DNA of 64,000 nt from Lamellibrachia satsuma (taxonomy: Eukaryota > Annelida > Polychaeta > Sabellida > Siboglinidae), in NCBI GenBank assembly GCA_033239005.1, contig BSQZ01000006.1, positions 6,007,501 through 6,071,500 on the forward strand, in the 5' to 3' direction. A program made the translations under genes and the position numbers. The notes under the pieces were generated by a model. That model did no database searches, was not told where the DNA came from, and saw only the letters and a list, made by a program, of their open reading frames with translations. Within the stretch, counting starts at the first letter, position 1, and each line of letters opens with the position of its first letter. Shown here piece after piece: positions 51,890 through 62,772 of this stretch.

Positions 51890-52860
51890 TTGTATAGTTT
51901 ACCATGGTATACCATGTAATACCACATATTACCATGGTGTATCATGGTATACCATGACATTACACTGTAAACTGTGGTAGACCATGTTTTTTCATATTTA
52001 ACAAGATTCCCATCCCAAACAACAAGTTCCAGATGGCAAGTGGACTAGGAAGCCATTGGCTTATCGAGAGTCCAACAATTTTATCATCGATGTGTAGCCC
52101 GCCCTTATCAAATATCTGTCAATTCTTTTCTTAAACATATTCACACTACTAGCATTAACACAATCATTTGGCAGTTTGTTCCATCCATTTATCACCCTCT
52201 GTGAGAAAGAGTACTTTCTGATGTCCAACGTACACTGCTCCTTAACTAATGCTGCTTTGTGTCCTCTAGTTCTACTGCCTTCTTTAAGTTTGAAGAACAT
52301 ATCAACATCCTCATAACCATTCACAATTTTAAACACTTCTATTTGGTCTCCTCTTAGTCTCCTGGTCTCTAGTGTTATCAAACCACATTGTAATAAGCGG
52401 CTTTCGTAACTAAGGTCTCTCAATTCTGGATCATTTTAGTTGCTCTTTGTTGTATTCTTTCTAGCTTGTCTATGTCCTTTTTACGATACGGCCGCCATGC
52501 TTGAATACAATATTTCAAGTGTGGTCTAACTATTGCTTTGTACCCCTTTCGAAGCAGCAATCCGACATTGCTCTGAAACTTTTATGTCAGCACTAAATGT
52601 TACTCCTAAGTCCTTTTCTTGTCTGGTTCTATCTAGTACAGCATCCCCTATTTTATACTCTTCGTCCATGTGTCCATGTCCTATGTGTATTTATTTATAC
52701 TTCCAAAATTGAATAACATTTGCCATTTTTCTGACCATTTAACTAATTTATCTAGACCATCCTGTAAACTTTGTTTATCTGTAACATTAGTAACCTCTCT
52801 GAATACTTTTGTGTCATCTGCAAATTTCAGTACTTTGCTAGATATGTCATCTTCCAAATC

Positions 52861-52904
<44 letters not shown>

Positions 52905-53420
52905 TGGTATAGGGCATACTACTGATCCCTGTGGTACCCCACTCAGAACAGATTTCCAGATTGAAATCTCACCATCTACTATTAGTCTCCGTCTTCTTTG
53001 TGTAAGCCATTCTTCTATCCAGTTAATTACATCATTACCTATAACATGGACTTTTAGTTTAAGTAATTATTTTTGATGTGTCACTTTATCGAAAGTTTTC
53101 TGAAAATCTAAGTAGACAACATCCAATTGTGACCCATCATCTACCCACTTTGTAATTTCTTCCAAAAGACATAAGAGATTTGTTAGACATGACCTTGATT
53201 TTAGGAACCCATGTTGATATGTATTTATTAATTTATGTTTTACAAGGAATTCCGCCATGTTGTCTCTAATTAATGTTTCAAGTAAATATATGTATGGTAA
53301 TTGTATGGTACCATGTTTTTCCTGTTTCAAAACACGATGGTATGTCATGGTATTTTACCATGGCTTGCCTGTTTCAAAGTACCATGTTTTACCATCGAAT
53401 ATGATGGTATATAGGGTAAT
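51890..53420. repeat. ACCATGGTAT-rich self-complementary repeat, split by a LINE
   Basis: 51890-51990 and 53300-53420 are both dense in ACCATGGTAT/ATACCATGGT words that pair with each other and themselves. Between them lies a CR1 insertion. A shared ACCATGTTTTT at 51981-51991 and 53310-53320 is a possible target-site duplication of that LINE. Confidence 0.6.
51993..53309 (-). mobile_element. CR1-like LINE, 5' truncated
   Basis: Minus-strand RT blocks: LDVVYLDFQKTFDKVTHQK (about 53067-53130), SSKVLKFADDTKVFREV (catalytic FADD) near 52795-52860, KWSEKWQMLFNFG, then LSYESRLLQCGLITLETRRL, RGHKAALVKEQCTLDIRKYS and VNMFKKRIDRYLIRAGYTS to 52070. The (TA)n at 52863-52898 lies inside it. A frameshift and stops make it non-functional. 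It is the most nearly continuous RT-to-3'-end copy in the window. Confidence 0.88.
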
Positions 53421-54000
53421 AGAACTTAATTTATTGAAAAAAGTAAAAATGAATTCTCACAGAATAAAATCCATTCGATGGTTTCAAACCATTGAAACGC
53501 TATTATTCTCAACAAATTAACTAATGAAAGATTTTGTTACATTATGAATGTCCTCGTGGTGTATGGCACTTAAAGGTGCCTCTTCCATTAAATTTATTTT
53601 AGTCTCATTTCAAATTAATTTTGCGAAAAACCAAAACTACCTAGCATCACTGCAACATTTTAGCTCGTTTGTGCAACTTTTATATGTAGTTTTTGTGAAA
53701 TCATCAGACAAATTATTAAATTACTTGTTCAAGCATTAAGTGAAATGAAAATCGCAATGCTGAAAAATTATGATTTTAACCCTTGGTGAAATTTTTTAAC
53801 TTTGTTATATGATCAGCCACAAGACGAAGTGATAATTTAAATGCTGAAAACTCAAATTTCACCCTTATCACGTGATCGGCGAAAGGGTAGAAGTCACTCC
53901 CATGATCGGCATTGACTCGCACAGGGTTTACCATTTTGGATATCCACTATTTTGATCCTTACCAGATCTAACGACTGAAGTCAATTCTTTCAATGATTTT

Positions 54001-54359
54001 GAAAACAGTGACATTTTCAAGATTTGCCACCCAAGCCAAAGGCCCAGATGGCAAGTGGACAAGGAAGACATTGGCTTATCGAGAGTCCAACAATATTCTC
54101 CATGTAACCCGCCCTCCTGAGATATGTGTCAACCTTGTTTTTAAACATATTCGCACTGCTAGCAGTTATACAATCCATAGACAATTTGTTTCATTCATTT
54201 ATTGTCCTCTGTGAGAATGAGTACTTCCTGATATCCAATCTAAACTGATCCTTTACTAATTCTGGCAGTATGTTTGTGTAATTAATATGTAGGCATATCT
54301 TGTAGGCAGCCATAGGTATATGCATATATGTACATGGATGTGCTTGTATACATATAGGT

Positions 54360-54456
<97 letters not shown>

Positions 54457-56565
54457 TATATATATATATATAAATGATTATTATATAATTATAATCTTAG
54501 TACTTTTATTATTGCTATCACTTGTATTCTTAATTTTTAATATAACATTTTTAAATGCTTAACTAAACCAGTGGTGGTTCCCATGATAGTGACATACTCA
54601 ATGTCTTAATGGGAGTCTCCGTGGCCATTTATTTTTGTTTACTTTTGTTTATATGTTGATTGTGTTACATTTACTTGGTCAAAATATATGAGTCTGAGTA
54701 TCTCCCATTTTATAGTTTACATCCAAGTTCCCATGTCCTGTATGTAGGCATTTACATTTCCCAAAATTGAACATCTGCCATTTCTCAGACCATTTCACTA
54801 ATCTGTCTAGATCGTTTTGTAAATGTTGTTTATTACCATCAGTGTTAGCTTTTCTAAACACTTTTGTGTCATCCACAAATTTCAGTACATTGCTTGTTAT
54901 ATTATCATTCAAGTCACTGATATACATTAAAATATATTAAGAATAATAAAGGTCCTAATACTGATCCTTGTGGTACCCCACTCAAAACTGATTTCCAGCT
55001 TGAAACTTCTCCATCTACTACAACACGCTGTCTTCTGTCAATCAGCCATTGTTCTATCTAGTCAATTATGCCATCCCCGATACCACGGGCTTTTAATTTA
55101 AGTAGTAATCTTTGATGTGGCACTTTGTCAAAAGCTTTCTGAAAATCTAAGTAGATAATATCTACTGGCGATCCCTTGTCTATCCACTTAGTGATTTCTT
55201 CCAAAAAACGTAACATATTTGTTAAGCATGACCTCACTTTTAGGAATCCATGTTGACATGAATTTAATAATTTATGCCTGAATAGGAAGTCCACCATAAT
55301 ATTTATGGTCTTTAATTAACCTTTCTAATAATTTTACAAATCACTGACGTTAAACTCACTGGTCTGTAATTATCTGACTTATTTCTTATAGTATAATACT
55401 CTTGCAAGTTGTATACTGATTTGTTCTACTGTTTCCATTAGTAGTTTTGGAGGAATTCCATCCACTCCCAGTGATTTATTATCCTTCATTGCCTTTATTT
55501 TGTTAGCTACCATTTCTGGAGTTACACTTAACGGTCCTAAATAGTCCTCTCTGGTAAACACTGAACTAAAGTAACCATTTAGGTCTTCTGCCATTAAAAA
55601 ACCCTGTGATATTATATTTCCAGCACTGTCTTCTAGAGGGCCGACCTTTTCTTGTATGTTTTTTCATTCCTGACATATGCATAAAAAGTCTTGCTGTAAT
55701 TTTTTATGTTACATGCTAGGTTTTGCTCATAGCTTCTTTTAGATTGTCTAATTTCAATTGTAGCTGCATTAAATGCCTTTATCTTTGTAATTTGCATAGT
55801 CTTCTTCCTTTCTGGTATGCCTATATATATAAACCCTCCACATAGTTTGCTTGAACACCATTTTTCTAATAACTTCTTTTGACAAGTGTTTTCTAGACCA
55901 CTTTCCTTGATTTTTCAAGGGAACAAAATTATCAATGATACTCTCAATTTTTTATTTTAGAATATTCCAACATTCAATTGCGGTCTTATTCATCAGCATG
56001 TTATTCCAATCTAGCTTTTCTAGTATTTTCTCATATCTTTATAGTTACCTTTGTGTAAGTTTCTCGTGTTGGTTAATGTATTTTTACATTGTCCACTAAT
56101 TCTTTTTGTGATGGCAAAACTATATCTAATACATTGTCTGCCCTGGTTGGTTGTAGCACGTGCTGAGTAAGGAAGCTATCCTGAATTAAAAATAGAAATT
56201 GTTGGTCCTCACCCCCTGTACTCTCTAGAGATTTCCACTGTATGTGTCCATGGTTAAAATATCCCATTATGATACATTCCCTTTTACTAAGTTCCTTTGT
56301 AGCAGTTTGTATTTTGTGTTATCTTCTTCGTTTATGTTTGACTAATCCAATGGTAAATTTTTTATTTTCTATTTTACACCAAACAGCTTCATCGCAATCT
56401 GCTTTCCTTTCTAGTTTTCGTTCATAAGCCTGAATAGATTCTTTAACATATAAAATAACCCCCCTCTCCCCTTCTTCCTATTCGATCTCTCCTAAACATT
56501 ACGTATCCTGTCAGTCCTAATTCAGCATCTGTTATGTCTATGTTGGCTCATAATTCGGTTATGCC
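54001..56565 (-). mobile_element. CR1-like LINE with endonuclease and RT remnants
   Basis: Read on the minus strand: an APE-type endonuclease start (IGITELWANI, GYVMFRRDRIGRRGEGGVIL near 56440-56560), endonuclease end FNHGHIQWKSLEST and DSFLTQHVL (56073-56267), RT blocks LNGYFSSVFTRED and LGVDGIPPKLL (55400-55590), VDIIYLDFQKAFDKVPHQRL (about 55110-55180), KFVDDTKVFRKA (FADD changed to FVDD) and KWSEKWQMFNFGKCKC, then the 3' tail at 54010-54250. (TA)n and unrelated sequence at about 54260-54680 replaces part of the coding region. Multiple frameshifts; dead copy. Confidence 0.88.
54366..54473. repeat. (TA)n microsatellite
   Basis: TA tract with two CAGT interruptions, inside the CR1 copy. Confidence 0.97.
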
Positions 56566-56674
56566 AATTATTAAACAGACTGCGCACATCACTTGAACTA
56601 GGCACACACTACACATCTGGACATAAATGAACCGGATTCGCTATGGGCTGAATCATCTGAGGAAGCGGCTTTAA

Positions 56675-56904
56675 TTTCCTAACCAAAACATTATTTTTCC
56701 TTGCGGTGTTATTATCGTTTATCGCAATCCGCTAAGTGGCAGCACAAACGTTGAATTAGTTCCGTAGACGTGCGGCACGAGCGCCGCGATCGTCCTTTAA
56801 ACTCGTCATCGACACGTGGTGGGCTACGTCTCAGATGGTTGATGTTTCAAACTCGGTATTTCTGTAAACACAGAAAACTAAACGTTCCATTAATAGACGC
56901 ATAA
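56675..56904 (+). promoter_or_regulatory. DDX21-like gene upstream region
   Basis: 230 bp between the end of repeat X and the start codon. It is CpG-bearing around 56765-56830 (GTGCGGCACGAGCGCCGCGA). The same segment, with about 20-25 percent mismatch by eye, is present at 27531-27806, so it has been duplicated together with X. Confidence 0.55.
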
Positions 56905-59900
56905 ATGCCGTCGATTGCCGAGATTGGCGACGTCATCAGCATGACGGAATCCACGGAGATACCGACCGAGAAACGCAACAAGAAAAACAAGGTGCGCTGA
57001 CGTCCAAGAATGGCATTGCTTGAGCGATAACATGCTAATTCGGCTCGTATGCTACACAATCTCACTCTATGGTGTTGTCAGTTAAAACTGTCCAGTTCTA
57101 TGGTTGACACTAATTGGTGTTGTTCCACTTTCTCATATAGCCATAACTATTTATCATCACGTCTAAACAGATGCGCAACGTTTCCGGACATATCATTCTG
57201 GAATCTGGACGTTCAATTTTAATAACAGTTTTATTTAGACTTTGGGGAAAATCAACATACACTTGAATGACATATCTGTTTTTCCATTTTCACATTGTGT
57301 ACATATTATTTGGAAGTTATTGTTATGATTTGCTTTAAATAGTGTATATTTGCTGTAGAGGATACAGGATGACTTTTTATTTAAATTATAAAAAAAAAAT
57401 TTATTTAAGTCAAATAAAATGTTATTATGCAATGTACTATGTACACACTTCACATTAATATATTGCTTTATTTTACCAGGAAAAGAAAACAAAAAAGAGG
57501 AAGTCTGGAGACGATAGTTCTAGCCATGACAAAAGTTTGTCGGAGTCGATAGGAGCTGTTGATAGTGCTGACAGTACACCATCGAAAAAAACGAAGGCGG
57601 ACAAGAAAAAAGTACTAAAATCAAATGCTGCAGAGAATGACAGCTCCTCTAACAGTAATGCCGTAGAACAAGACAAGAAGAAGAAAAAGAAACGAAAATC
57701 TGGGGCCGCAGAACAAGACATGACATTAGACAATTCCTCTGATGGTGTCGCTGAAACAGAATGCCCACAATTGAAGAATGGCAGTGAGAAGAAGCAGAAG
57801 AAGAAACGCAAGGCAGAAACAAATGGTACAGATAGTGACAGCAGCAAGAAATCCAAGGTTGAAGAAGCTGAGAAGCCACAGGTGGCGTTGTCACCCGAAG
57901 AGGCAGCAGGAGATTTTAGCAACTTCAGGATTTCTCCTGGCGTCATTGAGAAACTAACAGGTAAACAATATATTATGTTGTTTTTGAATACCTGGCTAAT
58001 GATGCCTTTCACTAGCACATCTGTTTGACTTAATACTGTACTGTTTCGTTAGACAAAACAGTGATTTCTATGACATGGTGTATACATTTGACATAATTAC
58101 AAGATTGTGTGATCTGGTTTATAAAAATGTTAATATATATATGTTCCATTTTTTTTAATTGCTGATTTATATGAATTTAACACAAATAATTGTTTACAAG
58201 CATCAAGATCAACAAAGTTTTGTGTGTTTTTTAATACAAAAACACAAAGTGCGCACAATGGTGTAGCTGTATTGATACCATATAGCCTGATAGTAAAATA
58301 TTTTATTACATTGTGTATACCAGATTTTAAAAAAATCAAATAAATAAAAAAAAATCCGATTTTTTTTTATTAAAAAAAAAAATTCAACCCTGGTATTGAT
58401 ACACTTTAGAACAAGGTCAATTAAACGTCTTGCCAATGTTTGCATGTCTTACTTTTTAACAATGGTATGATTTCAGGCCATGGTGTGAAGTTCCTGTTTC
58501 CTATCCAGGCAAAGACATTTGACTATGTGTATGATGGAGAAGATGTCATTGCTCAAGCACGTTAGTATAAAGAGCATGTTTTTGATAACTATATGTTATT
58601 ATTTCAAGCACTTAAATGGGAAACAGTTGTTGCAATATCAGCACGTAGGTTACATTCATATTGAAGGAAGTTTGTTACTTTATAATGCTCAATAGAGCTT
58701 TCGGGATCATCACAGTGATCAACACCATTGTGATCATCCCATTGAACATTGCACAATGTCTGATAATTTCCATCGTAACAATACCTTGATCATTATTTTG
58801 TGAAATTTGCTATTTTCTTAGCAAGTCAGTGATAAAAATCATGTTTTATGCCAAACAGACAGGTACCATATCTTCCCTCAAAAAGAATTTGTGTTCCTAT
58901 GTCAGACAATGTTCACCCAAAATACTTATTGCACTGCAACTGATGGATTTGCAGAGGTCAGGATATTCTTGACTCTACGAAAAATGTCACTGCTACCTAA
59001 ATTAAAAACTAATTATAATGGTGGTTTGTGTAACAATTCATTTGTGCTGTTTGCTTTGCAGGAACCGGTACAGGCAAGACAGTAAGTTTCCATTGTCTGT
59101 TTATAGCTGTCTGTATTCCCAATGAAATTCCATACAAAAAGCACTCTCAAGTTGGATTGTTTCTGAGGCAGAATGATAAACATGACTAATATGGACATCT
59201 TTCCTGTAGATTGTTAGGTTATTTATGGGGGAAATTTAGTTATTGATAGTGCTATTTTGTATCAAATATAACTTTTTATTTGTTGCTTGAGTTTCACACG
59301 TTTCCAAGGACAACAATGCATACAGTAATTACGCAAAATATAAGAGGGATGTAAATGATACTTCCAGAGATATTGTAGTTTGAAAACTTTATTCTGAACG
59401 GAAAGGACAAACACTGACTAAGTGCAATGTATATGAATGCCTGTGGTGGAGTGAATAGTGTCAAGATTGTAGATATTGAACTAAAAAAATATTCTGGCTT
59501 ACAGTTTCACAGAAGTATAATTTCTTACACATTGCCCTTGCACAGTGCCTCCTACGATTATTGTTGTTAAAAGTTTTCTGTAGAATTGAGGTTATGTCTT
59601 TCAAAACATGTTGCGCACAAACAGTTAGAATAAATTTTTAATGCATACATTGGTTGCCGTTCTAGTTCTCGTTTGCCATCCCCCTGGTTGAGAAACTGCT
59701 CAGTCATTCACTCACGCAACGAGGCCGCGCCCCGAAGGTGTTGGTGTTGGTGCCTACCCGCGAACTCGCAAAGCAGGTGGCGAGAGACTTTGAAGTGCTT
59801 TCTGAGTCACTATCGGTGCTCTGTGTCTATGGGGGCACACCTTACTGGCAACAAGGTGTGTACACACCTTAAAACACACTATTATCTTTAATTGTTTAAT

Positions 59901-62772
59901 AATGGTATTTTTTTTACATGTTATTGATTAATATTTTATTGTTTATTTCTGTCTCCATTTTTTAGATACTATTTCTTATTTAAATGAAACTATCAACAAT
60001 CTTTTCCAACTTTTAATCTTTTTATTAGGCATCGGTATTGAATTGCATGGATAGGGATCTGCTGATTATTATTATGAGTCACACCATACCCAGGGATCAA
60101 ACTTAATGCTTGCCCCATTGCTCCAGGCGAGTAGAAATTCCAGGGGATGAGTAACCTTTGTCCTACACTAGTCCCCCAGGCGAGTAGCTATTTTCCACTT
60201 GTTTTGTAACAATATAAATACAAGCAATTTGAATTAGGTGTACATTCATAAACGTAACACAGTGTATCGAAAAATTAAATTTTTAATCTTCGTTTCCGAT
60301 ATATCCGATTTCGCAAATGAGCAGCTACTACTCGTTGCAACGTAGTCGAAAATCCGTGCACACGGGTACAAATATAGTACACTGAAGAGTACTAACTTTT
60401 ACCTTCAATCTTCTGCATTTCCTTTTTAAATCGTAGAATTTCATAAAAGGGGTCCAACCCCCAAAAGAAAACGGCGCTGATGATAAAGTTGCGCATAAGC
60501 GTAGGTATGATGCGTGTGAGAGGAAACAAGACTTTCAGCCGCACTGGCTAAAGCAGTTCTCATGGCTCGAAAACAACAGTTCGTCTGCTGGCGGTGCCGC
60601 TGACCGGCGTGATGACGACGCTGTCGTCGACGTTGAAGGTGGGGAGAGAGTGACGGGACGGCAAAGACTGAACTAAGCATGAGAATGTTTTGCAAGTACT
60701 GCTGCAAGTATGAGAAAGCAGGCAGTTTTGTTGTTGGCTCCTCAGTATTTAAATTGGAGAGTATCAAAGCTCACAATAGTTCTGCAAGCCATATGAATTG
60801 GGCTTTAAGAGAGAAAGCAGAGAACAACAAAGTTTGTGTCCCTCATCTGCGATGGTTCAACTGACAACAGCCACACCGAGGCCGAACTGGCGTATGTTCG
60901 GTACTGTCACCAAGGGTCAATCAATGTCCACTTTGTTGGGGTGAAAAATATTGCCAAGGGGAATGCCCAAGTGATAGAAGTGACAATGTCAACTCTCTTC
61001 ACAGGATACTTTGCTGGCCCCTCGTGGGAAAAGAAGATTGTGGGAACTGGAACTGATGGCGCAAGCACCATGTTGGGGAAAAACAATGGATTTGTGGCGA
61101 AACTGCGACAATGGCTAGACCAACCAGAACTTGTAGCTGTTCACTGCTCCGCACACAGAAATGAACTGGCTTACAAGGATGCTGCTCGCGGGATACAGCT
61201 GTACAAGAAAGTTGATGCACTGCTCCTTTCTTTGTACTTCTTCAATCGGAACAGCCCCCTCAATAGGAGCAGCCTCAAACAAGCTTTTGATGCGCTCGGA
61301 GAGATCCACCGTATTCCGAGTAGAGTTGGCGGGACACGTTGGGTTCCCCACATATCAAGAGCAGTTTCTAATGTGCTGAAAGGATACAAGGGGCTTGTGA
61401 CCCATTTATCCCAGGTGATGAACCCCGATGTACCTGGAAGGACAACAGAGCAGCGCGCAAAGGCAAAGAATTACTACGCACTGCTACTACTGTACTTCCT
61501 CCACTTCCTCGCAGATGTAACTGCAGCCTTGAGTGATGTCTCAACAGCATTCCAGCAGAAGGAAATCACAATCGCGGACATCAATTCCGAGATAACTGCA
61601 TGCAAAAAAGTCATCGAGAAATATGGAAAGAAGAATGGGCCTTCTCTGAAGATAATTAATGACAAAGACCAGTTTCTTGGAGAGACAATAGGAGCACCAT
61701 CCTCTGCTTTTGAAGAAGCCAGATGTGGAATGGTACATTGGCTGCTGAAAAGTTTTAGTGACAGATACGAAGAGGGGGCAGAAGGAATCATTGCAGCCTC
61801 ATCAATCACCAACCTGAAGCTGTGGCCAACATCCCTTGTTCACGAAAAAGACTGGTGATGACAAGGTGGATACCTTGGTCAAGACATTTGGACAGGTCCT
61901 CTCGTCCTCTGCGCTGGATGTTTCCAAAGTGGAACCAGAGTGGACCAAGCTCAAGAGTCTTCTCTATACGAGTTATCCCACAGTGAAGAAGCTGTCGTGG
62001 GAGGAAGTCAACCTGTCATTTGGGACACAGTGCCCCAATGTACTGGGATTCATTGACTTGATCCCCACCCTTCCCGCCTCTTCAGTAGATGCTGAAAGGG
62101 GGTTTTCCCACATGAAGTTTGTTAAATCGGATTGGAGAAGCAGGCTGTCTGACACACATCTGTCAGCATTTTGACGATGTCCACCAAAAATGGGGACTAG
62201 TGGATGAGTAACATATTAAAGCTACTAGTCCACCTGGCGAGTGGGTTAAATTTCTTAATTTCGACCCCTGACCATACCATAATCAGATCAACAAATTTTG
62301 TGAGGTAATGTTGAAAGTCGACAGTTGCTAATTTGCGTTAATTAGCAATAGTGCTGCACATGCCAGCCCTCAGTCAACTGGAAAAATGACCGGAATCTCC
62401 CACTTTTATAACACATTCTGAGTAAACCACTGGCATGATAATCTTGATTTTGGTTGCACATGGTTGGTTTTTATTATTTCTTTTAGGTGCATAGCCCCAA
62501 AATCATGACTTGTTTCGCTTTAATTAAAATAACGAAGACTTCCACATTGCTTTCAGCATTAGCCTCATCGTGTTAATTCTTTTCAGAGCAACAGATACGA
62601 GCGGGATTGGACGTCATAGTTGGCACGCCAGGGCGCACACATGACTTCGCCCAGAAGGGTACCCTGAACCTGGGAGCGCTCGACCATGTGGTACTAGACG
62701 AGGTTGACCAGATGCTTGACATGGGATTTTCTGAGATAGTCGAGCAGATTCTATCGTTTGCTTACTCTGAAG
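56905..62772 (+). CDS. DDX21: DDX21/DDX50-type nucleolar DEAD-box RNA helicase, 5' part (6 exons, runs off window)
   Basis: ATP-dependent RNA helicase of the nucleolus acting in rRNA transcription and processing. Exons: 56905-56991, 57480-57960, 58477-58560, 59062-59081, 59666-59855, 62587-62772, giving the first 349 aa. Residues 30-165 are a Lys-rich, Ser/Glu-rich tail with [12 protein letters not shown] nuclear/nucleolar signals. Then [10 protein letters not shown] (Q motif), ARTGTGKT (motif I, 217-224), PTRELA (motif Ia, 255-260), YGGTPY, VGTPGR (motif Ib) and [11 protein letters not shown] (motif II, 325-335). DEVD with 'QAKTF' and 'GTPY' is diagnostic of DDX21/DDX50 rather than other DEAD-box proteins. 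TPGRTHDF has Thr where most have Ile or Val. Exon 4 is only 20 nt. The SAT motif, helicase C and GUCT domains lie beyond the window or were not found before 64000. Confidence 0.92.
60091..62270 (+). mobile_element. hAT transposon copy (ZNF862-like transposase), inactive
   Basis: Terminal inverted repeats CAGGGATCAAACTTAA (left) and CAGGGGTCGAAATTAA (right, other strand). Flanked by a perfect 8-bp duplication ACCATACC (60083-60090 and 62271-62278). Inside, a TTF-type zinc finger piece ([17 protein letters not shown], 60679-60800) precedes a transposase core ([20 protein letters not shown], 60839 on; [23 protein letters not shown]) and the C-terminal dimerisation block ([20 protein letters not shown], about 62070-62130). 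Frames shift near 60664, near 60800 (about 100-150 aa of the usual middle appears missing) and near 61840. It is sense to the DDX21-like gene, in intron 5. Confidence 0.92.

Larger units (their letters stand above)
53570..56674 (+). mobile_element. Repeat X, interrupted by a CR1 LINE
   Basis: X starts with TTAAAGGTGCCTCTTCC at 53570, runs to about 54000 ('CAATTCTTTCAATGATTTT'), and resumes at about 56566 ('ATTATTAAACAGACTG', 'CACACTACACATCTGGACAT') to its GGCTTTAA end at 56674. Removing 54001-56565 restores the order seen in the complete copy at 14721-15197. It abuts the DDX21 promoter. Confidence 0.8.

Noticed and set aside
57473..58018. 181-aa minus-strand frame rich in Phe and Ser
   Set aside because: It mirrors the Lys/Glu-rich DDX21 exon 2; AAG/GAA runs read backwards give CTT/TTC codons.
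60441..60767. Minus-strand 108-aa frame with [12 protein letters not shown] stretch
   Set aside because: It is antisense to the Asp/Val-rich leader of the hAT transposase; not independent.
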